DNA of 64,000 bases from Hallella multisaccharivorax DSM 17128 (GCF_000218235.1 NZ_GL945017.1:1180040-1244039), one strand, 5' to 3'. Positions 37,835 through 48,800 are shown, numbered from the stretch's first letter. Program-made: numbers and translations. The notes: generated by a model not told the origin, from the letters alone.

Positions 37835-38878
37835 TTATTCTTTATTCTTTTTGAGTTCAGCAACCTCTCTCTGTAGTTCGTTGAGTTGTTTGTAAAGATC
37901 TGGTAGCTTGTTGACCAAGGCATGACTTCTGAAGAATGTCATTTTTCCGACGGGAGGCGTACCAATTAATGTTTGGTTGCTCTTAAGTGACGATGGAGCA
38001 CCTGATTGTGCACCGAGCAACACACGGTCACCGATGGTGATGTGCCCAGAGACGCCTGCTTGGCCACCGAACATACACCACTGTCCCACTTTTGTCGAGC
38101 CGGCAACACCCACTTGGGCCGACATCACCGTATTCTCGCCGATATCAGTGTTGTGAGCTATCTGTACGAGGTTGTCAAGCTTCACGCCTTTGCGCACGAT
38201 GGTGGAACCCATCGTAGAGCGATCTACACATGTGTTAGCACCAATCTCAACATTGTCTTCGATCGTTACGATTCCAATCTGAGGTATCTTGTCGTATTGG
38301 TTGGTCTCCGGATTTGGCGCAAATCCAAAGCCGTCTGCACCGATAACGGAACCTGAATGCAGCACAACGGAATTGCCAATACGGCATCCTTGGTAGATGC
38401 TTACATGAGGATAGATGATACACCCCGCTCCCATCTTGACATTCTCCATGATGGTCACGTTGGGATAGATTTGACAACCGTTGTCAATCTCCACGCCGTC
38501 ACCTATGTACGAGAATGCACCGACATAGCAGTCTGTACCGATTTTGGCGTTGGGTGAAATAAATGCCAATGGGTCAATGCCCTTCTTCTTCGGTGTGCTT
38601 GCCGCATAGAGCTGCAAGAGCTTAGCCACGCAGTCGCGGGCATTCTTCACACGAATGAGCGTAGTCTTAACAGGGTGTTCGAAATCCAAACTATCATCCA
38701 CAAGGACAATACTCGACATCGTGTCGTAGATATAGTGGATGTATTTTGGGTTGGCAAGGAAAGAGATGGAGCCAGGCACGCCTTCTTCTATCTTGGCGAA
38801 AGTGTGTACCGTGGTGTTTTCGTCTCCTTCCACTCTTCCCTGAATAAACTGGGCTATCTGTTTGGCAGAAAATTCCAT
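37835..38878 (-). CDS. lpxD: UDP-3-O-acylglucosamine N-acyltransferase
   Basis: LpxD adds the second hydroxyacyl chain in lipid A synthesis. The uridine-binding N-terminal domain ([20 protein letters not shown]) is followed by hexapeptide repeats from about residue 105. A C-terminal helix ([23 protein letters not shown]) closes the protein. At 347 residues it is full length. It is the first gene of the operon lpxD, lpxC/fabZ, lpxA, miaA, thioredoxin-like, nitroreductase. Confidence 0.97.
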   Translation of the reverse strand: MEFSAKQIAQFIQGRVEGDENTTVHTFAKIEEGVPGSISFLANPKYIHYIYDTMSSIVLVDDSLDFEHPVKTTLIRVKNARDCVAKLLQLYAASTPKKKGIDPLAFISPNAKIGTDCYVGAFSYIGDGVEIDNGCQIYPNVTIMENVKMGAGCIIYPHVSIYQGCRIGNSVVLHSGSVIGADGFGFAPNPETNQYDKIPQIGIVTIEDNVEIGANTCVDRSTMGSTIVRKGVKLDNLVQIAHNTDIGENTVMSAQVGVAGSTKVGQWCMFGGQAGVSGHITIGDRVLLGAQSGAPSSLKSNQTLIGTPPVGKMTFFRSHALVNKLPDLYKQLNELQREVAELKKNKE

Positions 38879-38904
38879 GATGTCTCTGTTTTGAAATATT
38901 TCTG

Positions 38905-38912
38905 CAAAAATA
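38905..38912 (-). promoter_or_regulatory. Promoter -7 box for the lpx operon
   Basis: TATTTTTG on the minus strand, 26 bases upstream of the lpxD ATG. The expected -33 zone falls within a hairpin at 38924-38946. Confidence 0.5.
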
Positions 38913-38923
38913 ATGAATTATTT

Positions 38924-38946
38924 CCGAACAATGGGATTCTGTTCGG
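38924..38946 (-). terminator. Hairpin after pyrF, overlapping the lpxD promoter zone
   Basis: CCGAACA and TGTTCGG form a perfect 7-bp stem with a nine-base loop, about 67 bases after the pyrF stop. The run after it on the minus strand is AT-rich (AAATAATTC). It can be the pyrF operon terminator or an operator of lpxD. Confidence 0.5.
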
Positions 38947-39012
38947 ATTATTTGGGAATTTTATCAGGCAAACGGCGTGTAGTTGCACACTTATGCGTCA
39001 TTTGTGAAATAT

Positions 39013-39834
39013 TCAGAGCGCTTCCAACTCTGTTTGCATCTGCTGTTGTAGCTCTTTTGCCTTTTCCTTGGCAGCCTCGGCAAAATGTTCGTCATGTCCT
39101 GCATAGATGATACCTCGACTGGAGTTGACAAGCAGTCCGCAGTCTTTAGTCATACCGTATTTACAGACCTCCTGCAGGCTACCGCCTTGCGCTCCCACAC
39201 CTGGGACAAGGAGAAAGTGGTGTGGGGCCACACGACGGATGTCCTTAAACATCTTGCCTTGTGTGGCGCCGACGACATACATCATATTCTCCTCAGTACT
39301 CCATTGTTGTGTCTTGCGAATCACTTTTTCAAAGAGGCGCTCGCCGTCGTTGTCTGTCGTCAACTGAAAGTCGTGACTACCCCTATTGCTGGTCAGCGCG
39401 AGTACGATAATCCACTTGTCCTTGTATTCGAGGAATGGCGTCAGGCTGTCTTCGCCCATGTAGGGAGCCACGGTGAGTGCATCAACGTTGAGCTCCTCGA
39501 AGAAAGACTTGGCATACATCGCCGAGGTGTTACCAATATCCCCGCGCTTGGCATCCGCAATGATGAGGTGACTGGGATAGGCTCCGCGTATATAGTTGAC
39601 GGTTTTCTCGAGTGCCCGTATTCCTTCGATGCCATAGCACTCATAGAAAGCCAGGTTGGGCTTATAGGCTACGCAATAGGGAGCTGTGACATCAACAATA
39701 GCCTTGTTGAACTCGAAGATAGCATCCTTGTCATCTTTAAGGAAGGTCGGTATTTTGTTAATGTCTGTATCCAGGCCAACACAGAGAAATGACTTCTTCG
39801 TAAAAATCTCCTTGACAAGTTGTTGTCTGTTCAT
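39013..39834 (-). CDS. pyrF: Orotidine 5'-phosphate decarboxylase
   Basis: PyrF makes UMP from OMP, the last step of de novo pyrimidine synthesis. The active-site lysine motif is [14 protein letters not shown]. The chain opens with [14 protein letters not shown] and carries [14 protein letters not shown] towards the end. At 273 residues it belongs to the longer archaeal/mycobacterial-type group 2 of the family. It is the last gene of a long operon that starts at phoH. Confidence 0.95.
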   Translation of the reverse strand: MNRQQLVKEIFTKKSFLCVGLDTDINKIPTFLKDDKDAIFEFNKAIVDVTAPYCVAYKPNLAFYECYGIEGIRALEKTVNYIRGAYPSHLIIADAKRGDIGNTSAMYAKSFFEELNVDALTVAPYMGEDSLTPFLEYKDKWIIVLALTSNRGSHDFQLTTDNDGERLFEKVIRKTQQWSTEENMMYVVGATQGKMFKDIRRVAPHHFLLVPGVGAQGGSLQEVCKYGMTKDCGLLVNSSRGIIYAGHDEHFAEAAKEKAKELQQQMQTELEAL

Positions 39835-39836
39835 GA

Positions 39837-39977
39837 TTATTTGGTATTTTCTATTTTTGGCTTTTCTAAGGCTTTATCGTTTTTCTTTTTGTAGAGTCTA
39901 ACAAGGAAATCATCGGATTGCATAGTTTCCTCTTCCTTACTGTGATCCTCGTTTTTTCGTGTCCAGAATCTTGCCAT
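39837..39977 (-). CDS. Small basic protein between prfA and pyrF
   Basis: A 46-codon frame starts [20 protein letters not shown] and ends [12 protein letters not shown]. It begins four bases after the prfA stop and ends two bases before the pyrF start, so it fills the space between the two genes. The protein is hydrophilic and Lys-rich, with no signal peptide or membrane segment. I do not recognise a family. The spacing makes chance unlikely. A longer in-frame version starting at 40037 would lie inside prfA and is rejected. Confidence 0.6.
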   Translation of the reverse strand: MARFWTRKNEDHSKEEETMQSDDFLVRLYKKKNDKALEKPKIENTK

Positions 39978-39981
39978 AACC

Positions 39982-41097
39982 TTACAACTCGTTATCTTTG
40001 AGTTTCTCTGCGTTCTCGGCCACGGTGAGATGATCAATCATGTCTTGGATATTTCCATTCATGAAGCCCTGCAGGTCGTGAATGGTATATCCGATACGAT
40101 GATCGGTCACCCTACCTTGGGGATAGTTGTAGGTGCGGATCTTTGCCGAGCGGTCTCCGGTAGAGACGAGCGACTTGCGTCTGCTTTGGATGTCTCCCAC
40201 GTATTTAGCGTGCTCACGGTCATAGACAAAAGTATAGAGGCGGCTCAAGGCACGCTCCTTGTTCTTCGGCTGGTCACGCGTCTCGGTACACTCAATGAGA
40301 ATTTCCTCCTCTTCGCCAGTTTCTGGGTTCTTCCAGGGATATCGCAAGCGCACGCCTGAGCTCACCTTGTTGACATTCTGGCCACCGGCACCACTGGATC
40401 GGAAGGTGTCCCATTTGATTTTGCTTTCATCGATGTGCACTTCAAACTTATCGGCTTCTGGCAGAACAGCTACGGTGGCGGCACTTGTGTGCATGCGCCC
40501 TTGCGTTTCAGTGGCCGGTACACGCTGCACGCGGTGAACACCAGACTCATATTTTAATGTACCATATACATTGTCTCCGCTCACGGCAAAGTCAATTTCC
40601 TTGTAACCACCGACAGCGCCTTCGTTGAACGATGTCACGCTGACATTCCAACCTTTGATATCGCAATAACGCTTATACATATTGAAGAGATCACCGGCAA
40701 AGAGCGCGGCTTCATCGCCACCCGTCCCCGCGCGTATCTCCATCTGCACGTTCTTTGCATCTTCAGGGTCTTTGGGTACCAGCAACAGTTTGATTTCTTC
40801 TTCGAGCTTAGGTTGCAAAGCCTCATTATCTTGCAGTTCTTCCCGGGCCATAGCCTTCATATCAGGATCGCTTTCATTCACAATGATGTCCTTGGACTCT
40901 TTGATAGCATTGAGACAGGCAGTATAGCGTTTACGGGCATCCATGATGTCTCCGAGCTCTTTATATTCCCTTGCCAGTTTGACATAACGGCCTTGGTCGG
41001 CAATAACCTCTGGGTCGGTAATCAGTGTCGATACTTCCTCATAACGTGCCTCAAGGCCGTCAAGTTTCTGTAAAATAGTATTCTTTTCTTCAGCCAT
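39982..41097 (-). CDS. prfA: Peptide chain release factor 1
   Basis: RF1 reads UAA and UAG stop codons and triggers peptide release. The catalytic GGQ lies in RSSGAGGQNVNKVSSGVRL. The N-terminal helical domain, rich in Glu and Lys, and the C-terminal ERALSRLYTF region fit RF1. No frameshift site is seen, as expected for RF1. At 371 residues it is slightly longer than the Escherichia coli protein. It lies 21 bp downstream of the purM-like gene. Confidence 0.97.
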   Translation of the reverse strand: MAEEKNTILQKLDGLEARYEEVSTLITDPEVIADQGRYVKLAREYKELGDIMDARKRYTACLNAIKESKDIIVNESDPDMKAMAREELQDNEALQPKLEEEIKLLLVPKDPEDAKNVQMEIRAGTGGDEAALFAGDLFNMYKRYCDIKGWNVSVTSFNEGAVGGYKEIDFAVSGDNVYGTLKYESGVHRVQRVPATETQGRMHTSAATVAVLPEADKFEVHIDESKIKWDTFRSSGAGGQNVNKVSSGVRLRYPWKNPETGEEEEILIECTETRDQPKNKERALSRLYTFVYDREHAKYVGDIQSRRKSLVSTGDRSAKIRTYNYPQGRVTDHRIGYTIHDLQGFMNGNIQDMIDHLTVAENAEKLKDNEL

Positions 41098-41118
41098 TCC
41101 TGTGCGTTCTTTCTTCTA

Positions 41119-42282
41119 TCAATAGTTGAATTCCCCGTACTTCGAGTGGATCGTCAGAGAACGTTTGCCCTCCTCAATATGTCCGATGATCTGAGCGTCG
41201 ATGTTGAAGCTCCTGCTCACGTCAATGACTTTATCGGCAACCTCCGGACGCACATAGATCTCCATTCTGTGACCCATGTTGAACACCTGGTACATTTCTT
41301 TCCAATCGGTGCCCGAGCAGTCGTGAATGATTTTGAACAGTGGTGGGATGGGGAACATATTGTCTTTCACTACGCGGCAATTGTCACTCACGAAGTGCAG
41401 CACCTTGGTCTGCGCTCCACCTGTGCAGTGCACCATGCCATGGATTTCCTGGTGCAACTCATCGATGAGCCGTCTGATGACTGGTGCGTAGGTGCGAGTG
41501 GGGGAGAGTACGAGTTGGCCGGCGTCTACGTCAAGGTCTTCAATCTTGTCGGTGAGATGGTATTTGCCGCTGTATACCAGTCCATTGGGCACAGCGTGGT
41601 CGTAGCTTTCCGGGAATTTCTCTGCAAGATATTTGGCAAACACATCGTGGCGGGCACTCGTTAACCCATTGCTGCCCATTCCTCCATTGTAGTGGTCTTC
41701 ATAAGTAGCCTTGCCTGTAGAGCTCAGGCCTACAATGACATCACCCGGACGGATGTTGGCGTTGTTGATAACATCGCTACGCCTCATGCGGCAGGTAACT
41801 GTGGAGTCTACAATTATGGTTCTGACAAGGTCGCCCACATCAGCCGTTTCGCCGCCGGTAGGCCAAATTCCAATATCCATCTCACGTAGTTGGGCAAGGA
41901 ACTCGTCGGTACCGTTGATGATAGTGGAGATGACCTCTCCGGGTATGAGCATCTTGTTTCTTCCTATCGTTGAGGATACTAAGATGTTATCTACGGCTCC
42001 CACGCAGAGCAGGTCGTCAGTATTCATTACTATGGCATCCTGTGCAATACCCTTCCACACGCTCAGATCACCGGTTTCTTTCCAGTACATATAGGCCAGC
42101 GACGACTTTGTTCCTGCTCCGTCAGCATGCATGATATTGCAATAGTCAGGGTCACCGCCCAGTATATCGGGAATAATCTTGCAGAAAGCCTGTGGGAAAA
42201 TGCCTTTGTCGATGTTCTTGATAGCATTGTGCACATCCTCTTTTGCGGCTGAGACACCGCGCATCATGTATCTGTTGTTCAT
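41119..42282 (-). CDS. purM: Phosphoribosylformylglycinamidine cyclo-ligase (PurM-like)
   Basis: This enzyme of the AIR synthase family closes the imidazole ring in purine synthesis. Its ATP-binding segment includes MHADGAGTKSSLAYMYWKETG, and the substrate region VVGLSSTGKATYEDHYNGGMGSNGLTSAR is clear. At 387 residues it is about 40 longer than the Escherichia coli enzyme, which is usual for Bacteroidota forms. It lies in the same operon as purC. Because the family also contains relatives such as SelD and HypE, the PurM call rests on those motifs and the neighbouring purine gene. Confidence 0.88.
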   Translation of the reverse strand: MNNRYMMRGVSAAKEDVHNAIKNIDKGIFPQAFCKIIPDILGGDPDYCNIMHADGAGTKSSLAYMYWKETGDLSVWKGIAQDAIVMNTDDLLCVGAVDNILVSSTIGRNKMLIPGEVISTIINGTDEFLAQLREMDIGIWPTGGETADVGDLVRTIIVDSTVTCRMRRSDVINNANIRPGDVIVGLSSTGKATYEDHYNGGMGSNGLTSARHDVFAKYLAEKFPESYDHAVPNGLVYSGKYHLTDKIEDLDVDAGQLVLSPTRTYAPVIRRLIDELHQEIHGMVHCTGGAQTKVLHFVSDNCRVVKDNMFPIPPLFKIIHDCSGTDWKEMYQVFNMGHRMEIYVRPEVADKVIDVSRSFNIDAQIIGHIEEGKRSLTIHSKYGEFNY

Positions 42283-42290
42283 ATGTTTTG

Positions 42291-43031
42291 TTATTTATTC
42301 CAATATTCCCAACTTGCGAAAGCCTGTAGCAATAACATCTCAAGGCCGTTCTTGACATTTGCTCCATATTTTTTGCCTTTGCTTAGGAACAGAGTCTCAT
42401 CGGGATTATAGATAAGATCGTAGAGCAGAGTGTGGTTGTCCATGGCCTCATAGGGAAGTTTCGGACACTCGTCAGCGTGTGGGAACATGCCACAAGGGGT
42501 ACAGTTGACGATGACATTGTATTCTTTGATCGTCTCCGGAGACACATCCTCATATTTGATGGCTCCGTCTTTGCCCGACCGACTAACTTTGAGGGTTTCT
42601 AATTTCAATGAATGTAAACCAAACTCAATGGCTTTCGAAGCGCCACCGGTTCCTAAGATGAGCGCTTTTTTGTGGAAAGGCTCAATCAAGGGCTCTATGC
42701 TTCGGGTAAACCCTATCACATCGCTATTGTAGCCTTTGAGTACTGTCTTTTTTCCTTTGTGCTCTATTTTGATGACATTGACCGCGCCGATCTCGCTGGC
42801 TTCCGGACTGAGTCCATCAAGAAAACTGATGACTTTTTCCTTATAGGGAATGGTGACGTTAAGTCCGCGCAGCTCGGGATTGGTGTCAAGCACTTCGGGC
42901 AGTTGATCAATGGTCGGTAACTCATAGTTCTCATACACGGCGTTAATTCCTTCGTTTCGGAATTTCTCATTGAAAAAGCTGATGGAGAACGAGTGCTCCA
43001 GCGGGTAGCCTATCAGTCCGTATTTGTCCAT
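42291..43031 (-). CDS. aroE: Shikimate dehydrogenase
   Basis: AroE reduces 3-dehydroshikimate with NADPH. The shikimate-binding GLIGYPLEHSFSISFFNEKF opens the protein and NVTIPYKEKVISFLDGL carries the catalytic lysine. The NADP-binding glycine loop is ALILGTGGASKAIEFGL. I chose the ATG at 43031 because the family N-terminus is MDKYGLIGYPLEHS. The longer frame to 43100 would run into ubiE/menG. Length is 246 residues, slightly shorter than average. Confidence 0.94.
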   Translation of the reverse strand: MDKYGLIGYPLEHSFSISFFNEKFRNEGINAVYENYELPTIDQLPEVLDTNPELRGLNVTIPYKEKVISFLDGLSPEASEIGAVNVIKIEHKGKKTVLKGYNSDVIGFTRSIEPLIEPFHKKALILGTGGASKAIEFGLHSLKLETLKVSRSGKDGAIKYEDVSPETIKEYNVIVNCTPCGMFPHADECPKLPYEAMDNHTLLYDLIYNPDETLFLSKGKKYGANVKNGLEMLLLQAFASWEYWNK

Positions 43032-43065
43032 TTCGTGAAGTGTATTTATCGTGAAGAATATTTTC

Positions 43066-43800
43066 TTATTTCTCTGCAAAATAGATAGTGCAGATACCAA
43101 ATGTTAGTCGCTTGAAACTCACTTTTGAGAATCCCGCTTCTCTGAGTATTTCCATCATCTTCTCACCTTGCGGGAAGGCCTCGATGGTTGCTGTGAGATA
43201 ACTGTAAGCGCTTTGGTCCTTGCTGATGAGCCTTCCGTAGAGAGGTAGAAATGTGTGAGAATAAACGCGAAACAGCTGCCTCATGGGGAAAGAAACGGGT
43301 GTGGTGAGCTCTGCGATGCTTAAATGTCCCCCCCTCTTAAGTACTCTGCACATCTCTCGGAGTCCTTGGTCCAAATTCTGGAAGTTGCGAATACCGAACG
43401 CTGCGGTCACCGCGTCAAAGGTCTCGTCGGAAAACGACATGGCCATACAGTCCTCTTTCTGAAACGACACCACGTCGTCCAGCCCAAGCCGTTTCACCTT
43501 CTGCCATCCGATCTCCATCATCCCTTCTGAGATGTCAGCCCCGATGAGCTTGTCAGGGGTCAGCTTCTGTGCTGCGAGGATAGCGAAGTCGCCCGTACCC
43601 GTGGCAATGTCGAGAATGGACTTGGGGTGGTAGGGCTCCAGCAACTTAATGGCTTTCTTTCGCCATCCTTTGTCAATATCCCACGACAGCCGGTGGTTCA
43701 GGGTGTCATAGGTGGGAGCGATGTTATCAAACATCGTCTCCACCAACTGCCCTTTTTCCCCCTGCTTGCCGTATGGATTGATCTTTTCTTGCTCGTACAT
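43066..43800 (-). CDS. ubiE/menG: Demethylmenaquinone methyltransferase
   Basis: The enzyme performs the final C-methylation of menaquinone, the respiratory quinone of these anaerobes. The SAM-binding motif is [17 protein letters not shown], followed by GADISEGM and [25 protein letters not shown], the UbiE signature. The start overlaps the purC stop by one base (TAATG), which supports the ATG at 43800. Length is 244 residues. Confidence 0.95.
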   Translation of the reverse strand: MYEQEKINPYGKQGEKGQLVETMFDNIAPTYDTLNHRLSWDIDKGWRKKAIKLLEPYHPKSILDIATGTGDFAILAAQKLTPDKLIGADISEGMMEIGWQKVKRLGLDDVVSFQKEDCMAMSFSDETFDAVTAAFGIRNFQNLDQGLREMCRVLKRGGHLSIAELTTPVSFPMRQLFRVYSHTFLPLYGRLISKDQSAYSYLTATIEAFPQGEKMMEILREAGFSKVSFKRLTFGICTIYFAEK

Positions 43801-44750
43801 TACTTTCTTTTGGCAAGCCAAGCCTTGACGTTCTTCTCGATTCTTCCGGCAATATCGCCTTCTTCAGCGGCTTTGTCAAATTTCTCACCAGTGATATGCT
43901 CGTAAAGCTCAATATATCTGTCTGAGACGCTCTCGGCATAAGTGTCGGTAATCTCCGGCATAGTCTGTCCGGGCTGGTTCATGAAGTTGTGCTCAATGAG
44001 CCACTGGCGTACAAACTCTTTCGAGAGTTGCTTCTGCGGCTCGCCCTTTGCAAAGCGCTCCTCATAGCCGTCAGCATAGAAATAGCGGCTGGAATCGGGC
44101 GTATGGATTTCGTCGATAAGATAGAGTTTGCCGTCGCGCTTGCCAAACTCGTATTTCGTATCGACAAGAATAAGGCCGTGCTTGGCGGCGATTTCCTGTC
44201 CGCGAGCGAAGAGCTTGCGCGTCCAGTCCTCAATGACAGCATAGTCCTCGGCCGACACGATGTCTTGCTTGATGATCTCTTCTTTGGAGATATTCATGTC
44301 GTGCCCCTCGTCGGCTTTCGTCGTAGGAGTAATGATAGGCTCGGGGAATCGCTCGTTCTCGCGCATGCCTTCAGGCAGCTTCGCGCCGCAGAGCTCACGG
44401 CAGCCGTTCTTGTACTCGCGCCAAGCTGAGCCAGTGAGGATGCCGCGGATAATCATCTCCACACGGAACCCCTCGCACTTCAGGCCTACGGTTACCATCG
44501 GGTCTGGCGTGGCGAGTTTCCAGTTAGGGCAAATGTCGCTGGTGAGGTCAAGAAACTTAGAGGCTATCTGGTTGAGCACCTGGCCCTTGAAGGGAATGCC
44601 CTTGGGCAATACCACATCAAAGGCGGAGATGCGGTCAGTAGCCACCATTACGATGAGATCATCATTGATGTCGTAAACGTCACGTACTTTACCGTGGTAA
44701 ACACTCTTTTGTCCATCGAAATGGAACTCAGTCCTTGTCAATGCTTTCAT
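43800..44750 (-). CDS. purC: Phosphoribosylaminoimidazole-succinocarboxamide synthase
   Basis: PurC joins aspartate to CAIR in purine synthesis. Signatures include [30 protein letters not shown] and [31 protein letters not shown]. At 316 residues it is the longer, yeast-like class, not the roughly 240-residue form of Escherichia coli. Its start lies inside the last 23 bases of phoH, so the two genes are translationally coupled. Confidence 0.97.
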   Translation of the reverse strand: MKALTRTEFHFDGQKSVYHGKVRDVYDINDDLIVMVATDRISAFDVVLPKGIPFKGQVLNQIASKFLDLTSDICPNWKLATPDPMVTVGLKCEGFRVEMIIRGILTGSAWREYKNGCRELCGAKLPEGMRENERFPEPIITPTTKADEGHDMNISKEEIIKQDIVSAEDYAVIEDWTRKLFARGQEIAAKHGLILVDTKYEFGKRDGKLYLIDEIHTPDSSRYFYADGYEERFAKGEPQKQLSKEFVRQWLIEHNFMNQPGQTMPEITDTYAESVSDRYIELYEHITGEKFDKAAEEGDIAGRIEKNVKAWLAKRK

Positions 44751-45717
44751 TTTGCGTATTATTTGATTTTAGCGAAGCTATCTTTCTGTCATAGGCATCG
44801 TAGGCGTTCACGATTCTCGTGACAAGCTTGTGCCGAACGATGTCTTTCTGTGTAAGGTTGACGACAGCGATTCCCTCAATGCCACCAAGTATCTCTAAGG
44901 CTTCCCGCAGGCCGCTCTTCTGCTGTCGCGGCAGGTCTATCTGTGTCATGTCGCCTGTGATGATCATTTTTGTATTCCATCCCATTCTGGTGAGGAACAT
45001 TCTGATTTGCGCGGGTGTAGTGTTCTGTGCTTCATCGAGGATGACGACAGCATCGGAGAGCGTGCGTCCACGCATGAAGGCCAGTGGGGCAATCTGTATG
45101 ACGTGTTTCTCCATCATGTCCTGCAGTTTCACGGCCGGTATCATGTCTTCAAGGGCGTCGTACAGCGGTTGCAGGTAGGGGTCGATCTTGTCTTTCATGT
45201 CGCCTGGCAGGAATCCGAGTTTCTCACCCGCTTCCACAGCAGGACGGCTGAGGATGATTTTCTTGATATCTTTCTCTTTCAGAGCTTTGACGGCGAGTGC
45301 GATACTGAGATATGTCTTTCCGGTGCCTGCAGGCCCTACGGCGAATACCATGTCGTTTATGGCGAAGGCGTCAATGAGTTTCTGCTGGTTCTCTGATCGG
45401 CCTTTGATGGGTCTGCCTGAAATGCTGTAGACCAATACGTCCTTTGCAGCGTCTGCCTTGGTCTTGTGGCCTTTGACAATGTCGAGGATGTCTTCTTCGG
45501 TGAGTGTGTTGTATTTGAGGATATGCTTGCGCATAGTCTCTATTTCTTCCTCCACTTTGGACATCTCCTCTTCGTCACCAAGTACGCGCAGCACGTTGCC
45601 TCTTGCCACGATGCGTGTCTTGGGGTATAGCGACTTAATCATCTGTAGATGCCCGTTGTTGACACCGTAGAATGTTACGGGATCGATGTCTTCAAGTACG
45701 ATGTGTTTCTCTATCAA
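44728..45717 (-). CDS. phoH: PhoH-family ATPase
   Basis: This is a PhoH-like P-loop ATPase, probably an RNA-associated helicase-like protein. An N-terminal KH-like region (about 1-110) precedes the Walker A motif [16 protein letters not shown] and the Walker [16 protein letters not shown] further helicase-type motif is [14 protein letters not shown]. At 329 residues it is a typical PhoH/PhoL-type protein. It opens a long operon whose other members make purines, pyrimidines, aromatic compounds and menaquinone. Its precise function is uncertain in the family at large. Confidence 0.93.
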   Translation of the reverse strand: MIEKHIVLEDIDPVTFYGVNNGHLQMIKSLYPKTRIVARGNVLRVLGDEEEMSKVEEEIETMRKHILKYNTLTEEDILDIVKGHKTKADAAKDVLVYSISGRPIKGRSENQQKLIDAFAINDMVFAVGPAGTGKTYLSIALAVKALKEKDIKKIILSRPAVEAGEKLGFLPGDMKDKIDPYLQPLYDALEDMIPAVKLQDMMEKHVIQIAPLAFMRGRTLSDAVVILDEAQNTTPAQIRMFLTRMGWNTKMIITGDMTQIDLPRQQKSGLREALEILGGIEGIAVVNLTQKDIVRHKLVTRIVNAYDAYDRKIASLKSNNTQNESIDKD

Positions 45718-45750
45718 ATGTGTGATTGATTATGCGTTTGTTATTTGGTG

Positions 45751-45758
45751 CAAATTTA
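45751..45758 (-). promoter_or_regulatory. Promoter -7 box for the phoH operon
   Basis: TAAATTTG on the minus strand, 33 bases upstream of the phoH ATG. Confidence 0.55.
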
Positions 45759-45810
45759 CTGTTTTTCCTTGATATATTTGTGTTTTTCAGCGTAACAAAT
45801 ACAAAAAAAT

Positions 45811-45843
45811 ACGGACCTTGCCAGTTTTTCTGACAAGGCCCGT
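45811..45843 (-). terminator. Intrinsic terminator of secA
   Basis: ACGGGCCTTGTCAG and CTGGCAAGGTCCGT form a 14-bp stem with two G-U pairs and a five-base loop, followed on the minus strand by a run of seven T. It begins 24 bases after the secA stop. Confidence 0.88.
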
Positions 45844-45867
45844 GTAATGATTACAGGCCGGAAAGGA

Positions 45868-48800
45868 TTATCTCAGTCCTCTTCCATGGCAGTTTTTGAA
45901 TTTCTTGCCGCTTCCGCAGGGGCATGGATCGTTGGGGCGTGGCATTTTCTCCCTGATGATGGGCATGTGCTTTTGCTGCTGTGCGCCTTCGCGGGTGTCC
46001 TGCATGGCGGCGCGCCGCTGTGTCTTTTCCATCTCGTCAAAGTTGACCTTCTGCTCGTTGTAGCGTTGCTGGTGCTCCACCGGCGCAGCTTCCTGTACAG
46101 GAGCCTGTTGCTGCTGTACGGGGATCTGTCCGCGCATGAGGAAGGATGCGATGCGATCGTTCATGTCGTCAATCATTGAATCCCACAGCTTGGCACTCTC
46201 CAGCTTGAAGACCAACAGTGGGTCTTTCTGCTCGTAGGAAGCATTCTGCACAGAGTGGCGCAACTCGTCGAGCTGGCGGAGATTCTCTTTCCAGTCGTCG
46301 TCGATGATATGCAGCACGACAAACTTCTCAAACTCCTTGACGATGTTCTTTGCCTCGGTCTCGTAAGCCTCTTTAAGGTTCACTCGGAGCTGCACGACGT
46401 GGCGCCCATCAGTGATGGGAATGAGGATGAACTGATAGATGCTGCCCTGGTTTTCATAGACATCCTTAATGACAGGGAAGGCTTCGCTCTGAATACGATC
46501 GGTCTTGCGCTTGAAGGCAGCCATGGCATCCTGAAAGGCGCGTTCCTCAAGCTCGCCGCGATCAGAGTTCTCAAACTCCTCTTCGGTGAAGGGAACTTCC
46601 ATGGAGAGCACCTGCAGGAAGGATTCCTTACAGCCCTCAAAATCGTTCTTCTCGATGATGCTCAATACGCGGTCCCAGATGATGTTGGCGATATCCATAC
46701 CGATACGCTCACCCATGAGGGCGTGGCGCCGTTTCTCGTAGATAACGGTACGCTGCTTATTCATCACGTCGTCGTATTCGAGAAGATTCTTACGGATACC
46801 GAAGTTGTTCTCTTCTACCTTCTTCTGCGCGCGCTCAATGCTCTTTGAGATCATAGGGCTCTCAATGCGTTCACCGTCCTCGAAGCCGAGGCGGTCCATT
46901 ACTCTTGCGATGCGTTCGGATCCGAATTTACGCATGAGCTCGTCTTCCAGTGAAACATAGAAGACAGACGATCCTGGGTCGCCTTGACGTCCGGCACGTC
47001 CGCGAAGCTGGCGGTCCACGCGACGGCTCTCATGGCGGGTAGTACCGATGATGGCAAGTCCGCCGGCAGTCTTCACGTCGGGAGTGAGCTTGATATCGGT
47101 ACCACGTCCGGCCATGTTGGTGGCGATGGTAACGGCACCGAGCAGCCTTTCCTCGTTATGGATGAGGCTCTCGGCACTCTTTCCGGCCAGCGCGTGGTCA
47201 GATCCCTTCTTGTTCTCGTCGGCGGCCTTGATGAGTGCGTCCTGATAGCGCACGGCGGAAGGCTTGTCGGTAAAGGCTTTGCCGTCGGAGGTGATGTAAA
47301 CCTGTCCCATGGTGCTTTTGCCGGCCTCGGCCACGATCATGGCTTCTTTCTGGTGCAGCTTGGCATTGAGCACGTGGTGTGGAATCTTGCGCATGGTGAG
47401 CATACGTGAGAGCAGCTCGGAGATTTCCACCGATGTCGTACCCACGAGGCACGGGCGGCCTGCCACGCGCATCTCTTCCACCTCTTCAATGACGGCGGCG
47501 TATTTCTCGCGTTGAGTCTTGTAGACACGGTCCTCCAAGTCCTTACGGGCGATGGGACGATTGGTGGGTATCTCGACCACGTCAAGCTTGTAGATGTCCC
47601 AGAACTCACCGGCCTCAGTCGATGCGGTACCTGTCATACCGGCTAACTTATGGTACATGCGGAAATAGTTCTGCAGAGTGATGGTGGCGAAAGTCTGAGT
47701 GGCAGCCTCGACCTTGACGTGCTCCTTGGCCTCGATGGCTTGGTGCAGTCCGTCGCTCCAGCGTCGGCCTTCCATGATACGGCCTGTCTGCTCGTCTACG
47801 ATTTTCACTTCACCGTCGATGACGACATACTCGTCATCCTTGTTGAACATGGTGTAGGCCTTAAGCAGTTGCTGCAGGGTGTGCACGCGGTCGCTCTGTA
47901 CGGCATAGTGGCTGAGCAGGTCGTCCTTCTTGTCAAGGCGTTCCTGATCACTGAGGCTTTTCTCATTTTCCAGAGAAGAGAGCTGCGAGGCGATGTCGGG
48001 CAGCACGAAGAGATCCTTATCGTGTACCTCGTTGGCGAGCCAGTCCACGCCCTTGTCGGTGAGGTCAGCGGAGTTGAGCTTCTCGTCGACGACGAAGTAG
48101 AGGGGTGCCACAGCTTCGGGCATGCGGCGGTTGTTGTTTTCCATGTAGATCTCCTCGGTCTTCTGCATGCCGCTTTTGATGCCTTCCTCGGAGAGGTATT
48201 TGATGAGAGCCTTGTTCTTAGGCAGTGCCTTGAAGGAACGGTAGAGGCTGAGAAAGCCCTCTTCAAGTAGCTGCTGCGCTTTGTTCTTGTCGGTTTCCTG
48301 CCGTCCGGCATTGATTTTCTGGCGGGCATCGGCCAGCAGTTCGGTAGCCTGCTTGCGCTGCACTTCGTAGAGCTTCTCCACGAGGGGCTGATACTCCTCG
48401 TACATCTGGTTCTCGCCTTTGGGCACGGGACCTGAAATGATAAGAGGTGTACGTGCATCGTCGATGAGCACGGAGTCGACCTCGTCGACAATGGCAAAGT
48501 TGTGGCGGCGCTGCACGAGGTCGTCGGGTGAGAGAGCCATATTGTCACGCAAATAGTCGAAACCGAACTCGTTGTTGGTACCGAAGGTGATGTCAGCCTG
48601 GTAGGCTTTGCGGCGCTCCTGTGAGTTTGGCTGGTGCTTGTCGATACAGTCGACGGAGAGTCCGTGGAACTCATAGAGGGGCCCCATCCACTCAGAGTCA
48701 CGTTTGGCGAGATAGTCGTTGACGGTCACCATGTGCACACCGTTGCCTGTGAGGGCGTTGAGGAAGACGGGGAGGGTGGCGACGAGGGTCTTTCCCTCAC

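Noticed and set aside
39837..40037. Longer start for the small gene between prfA and pyrF
   Set aside because: The first 20 codons lie inside prfA in another frame. The ATG at 39977 gives the natural spacing of four bases after prfA.
47805..48701. 298-codon frame overlapping secA on the same strand
   Set aside because: It is rich in Ser, Thr and Pro with no motif, as expected for an out-of-frame reading of secA.
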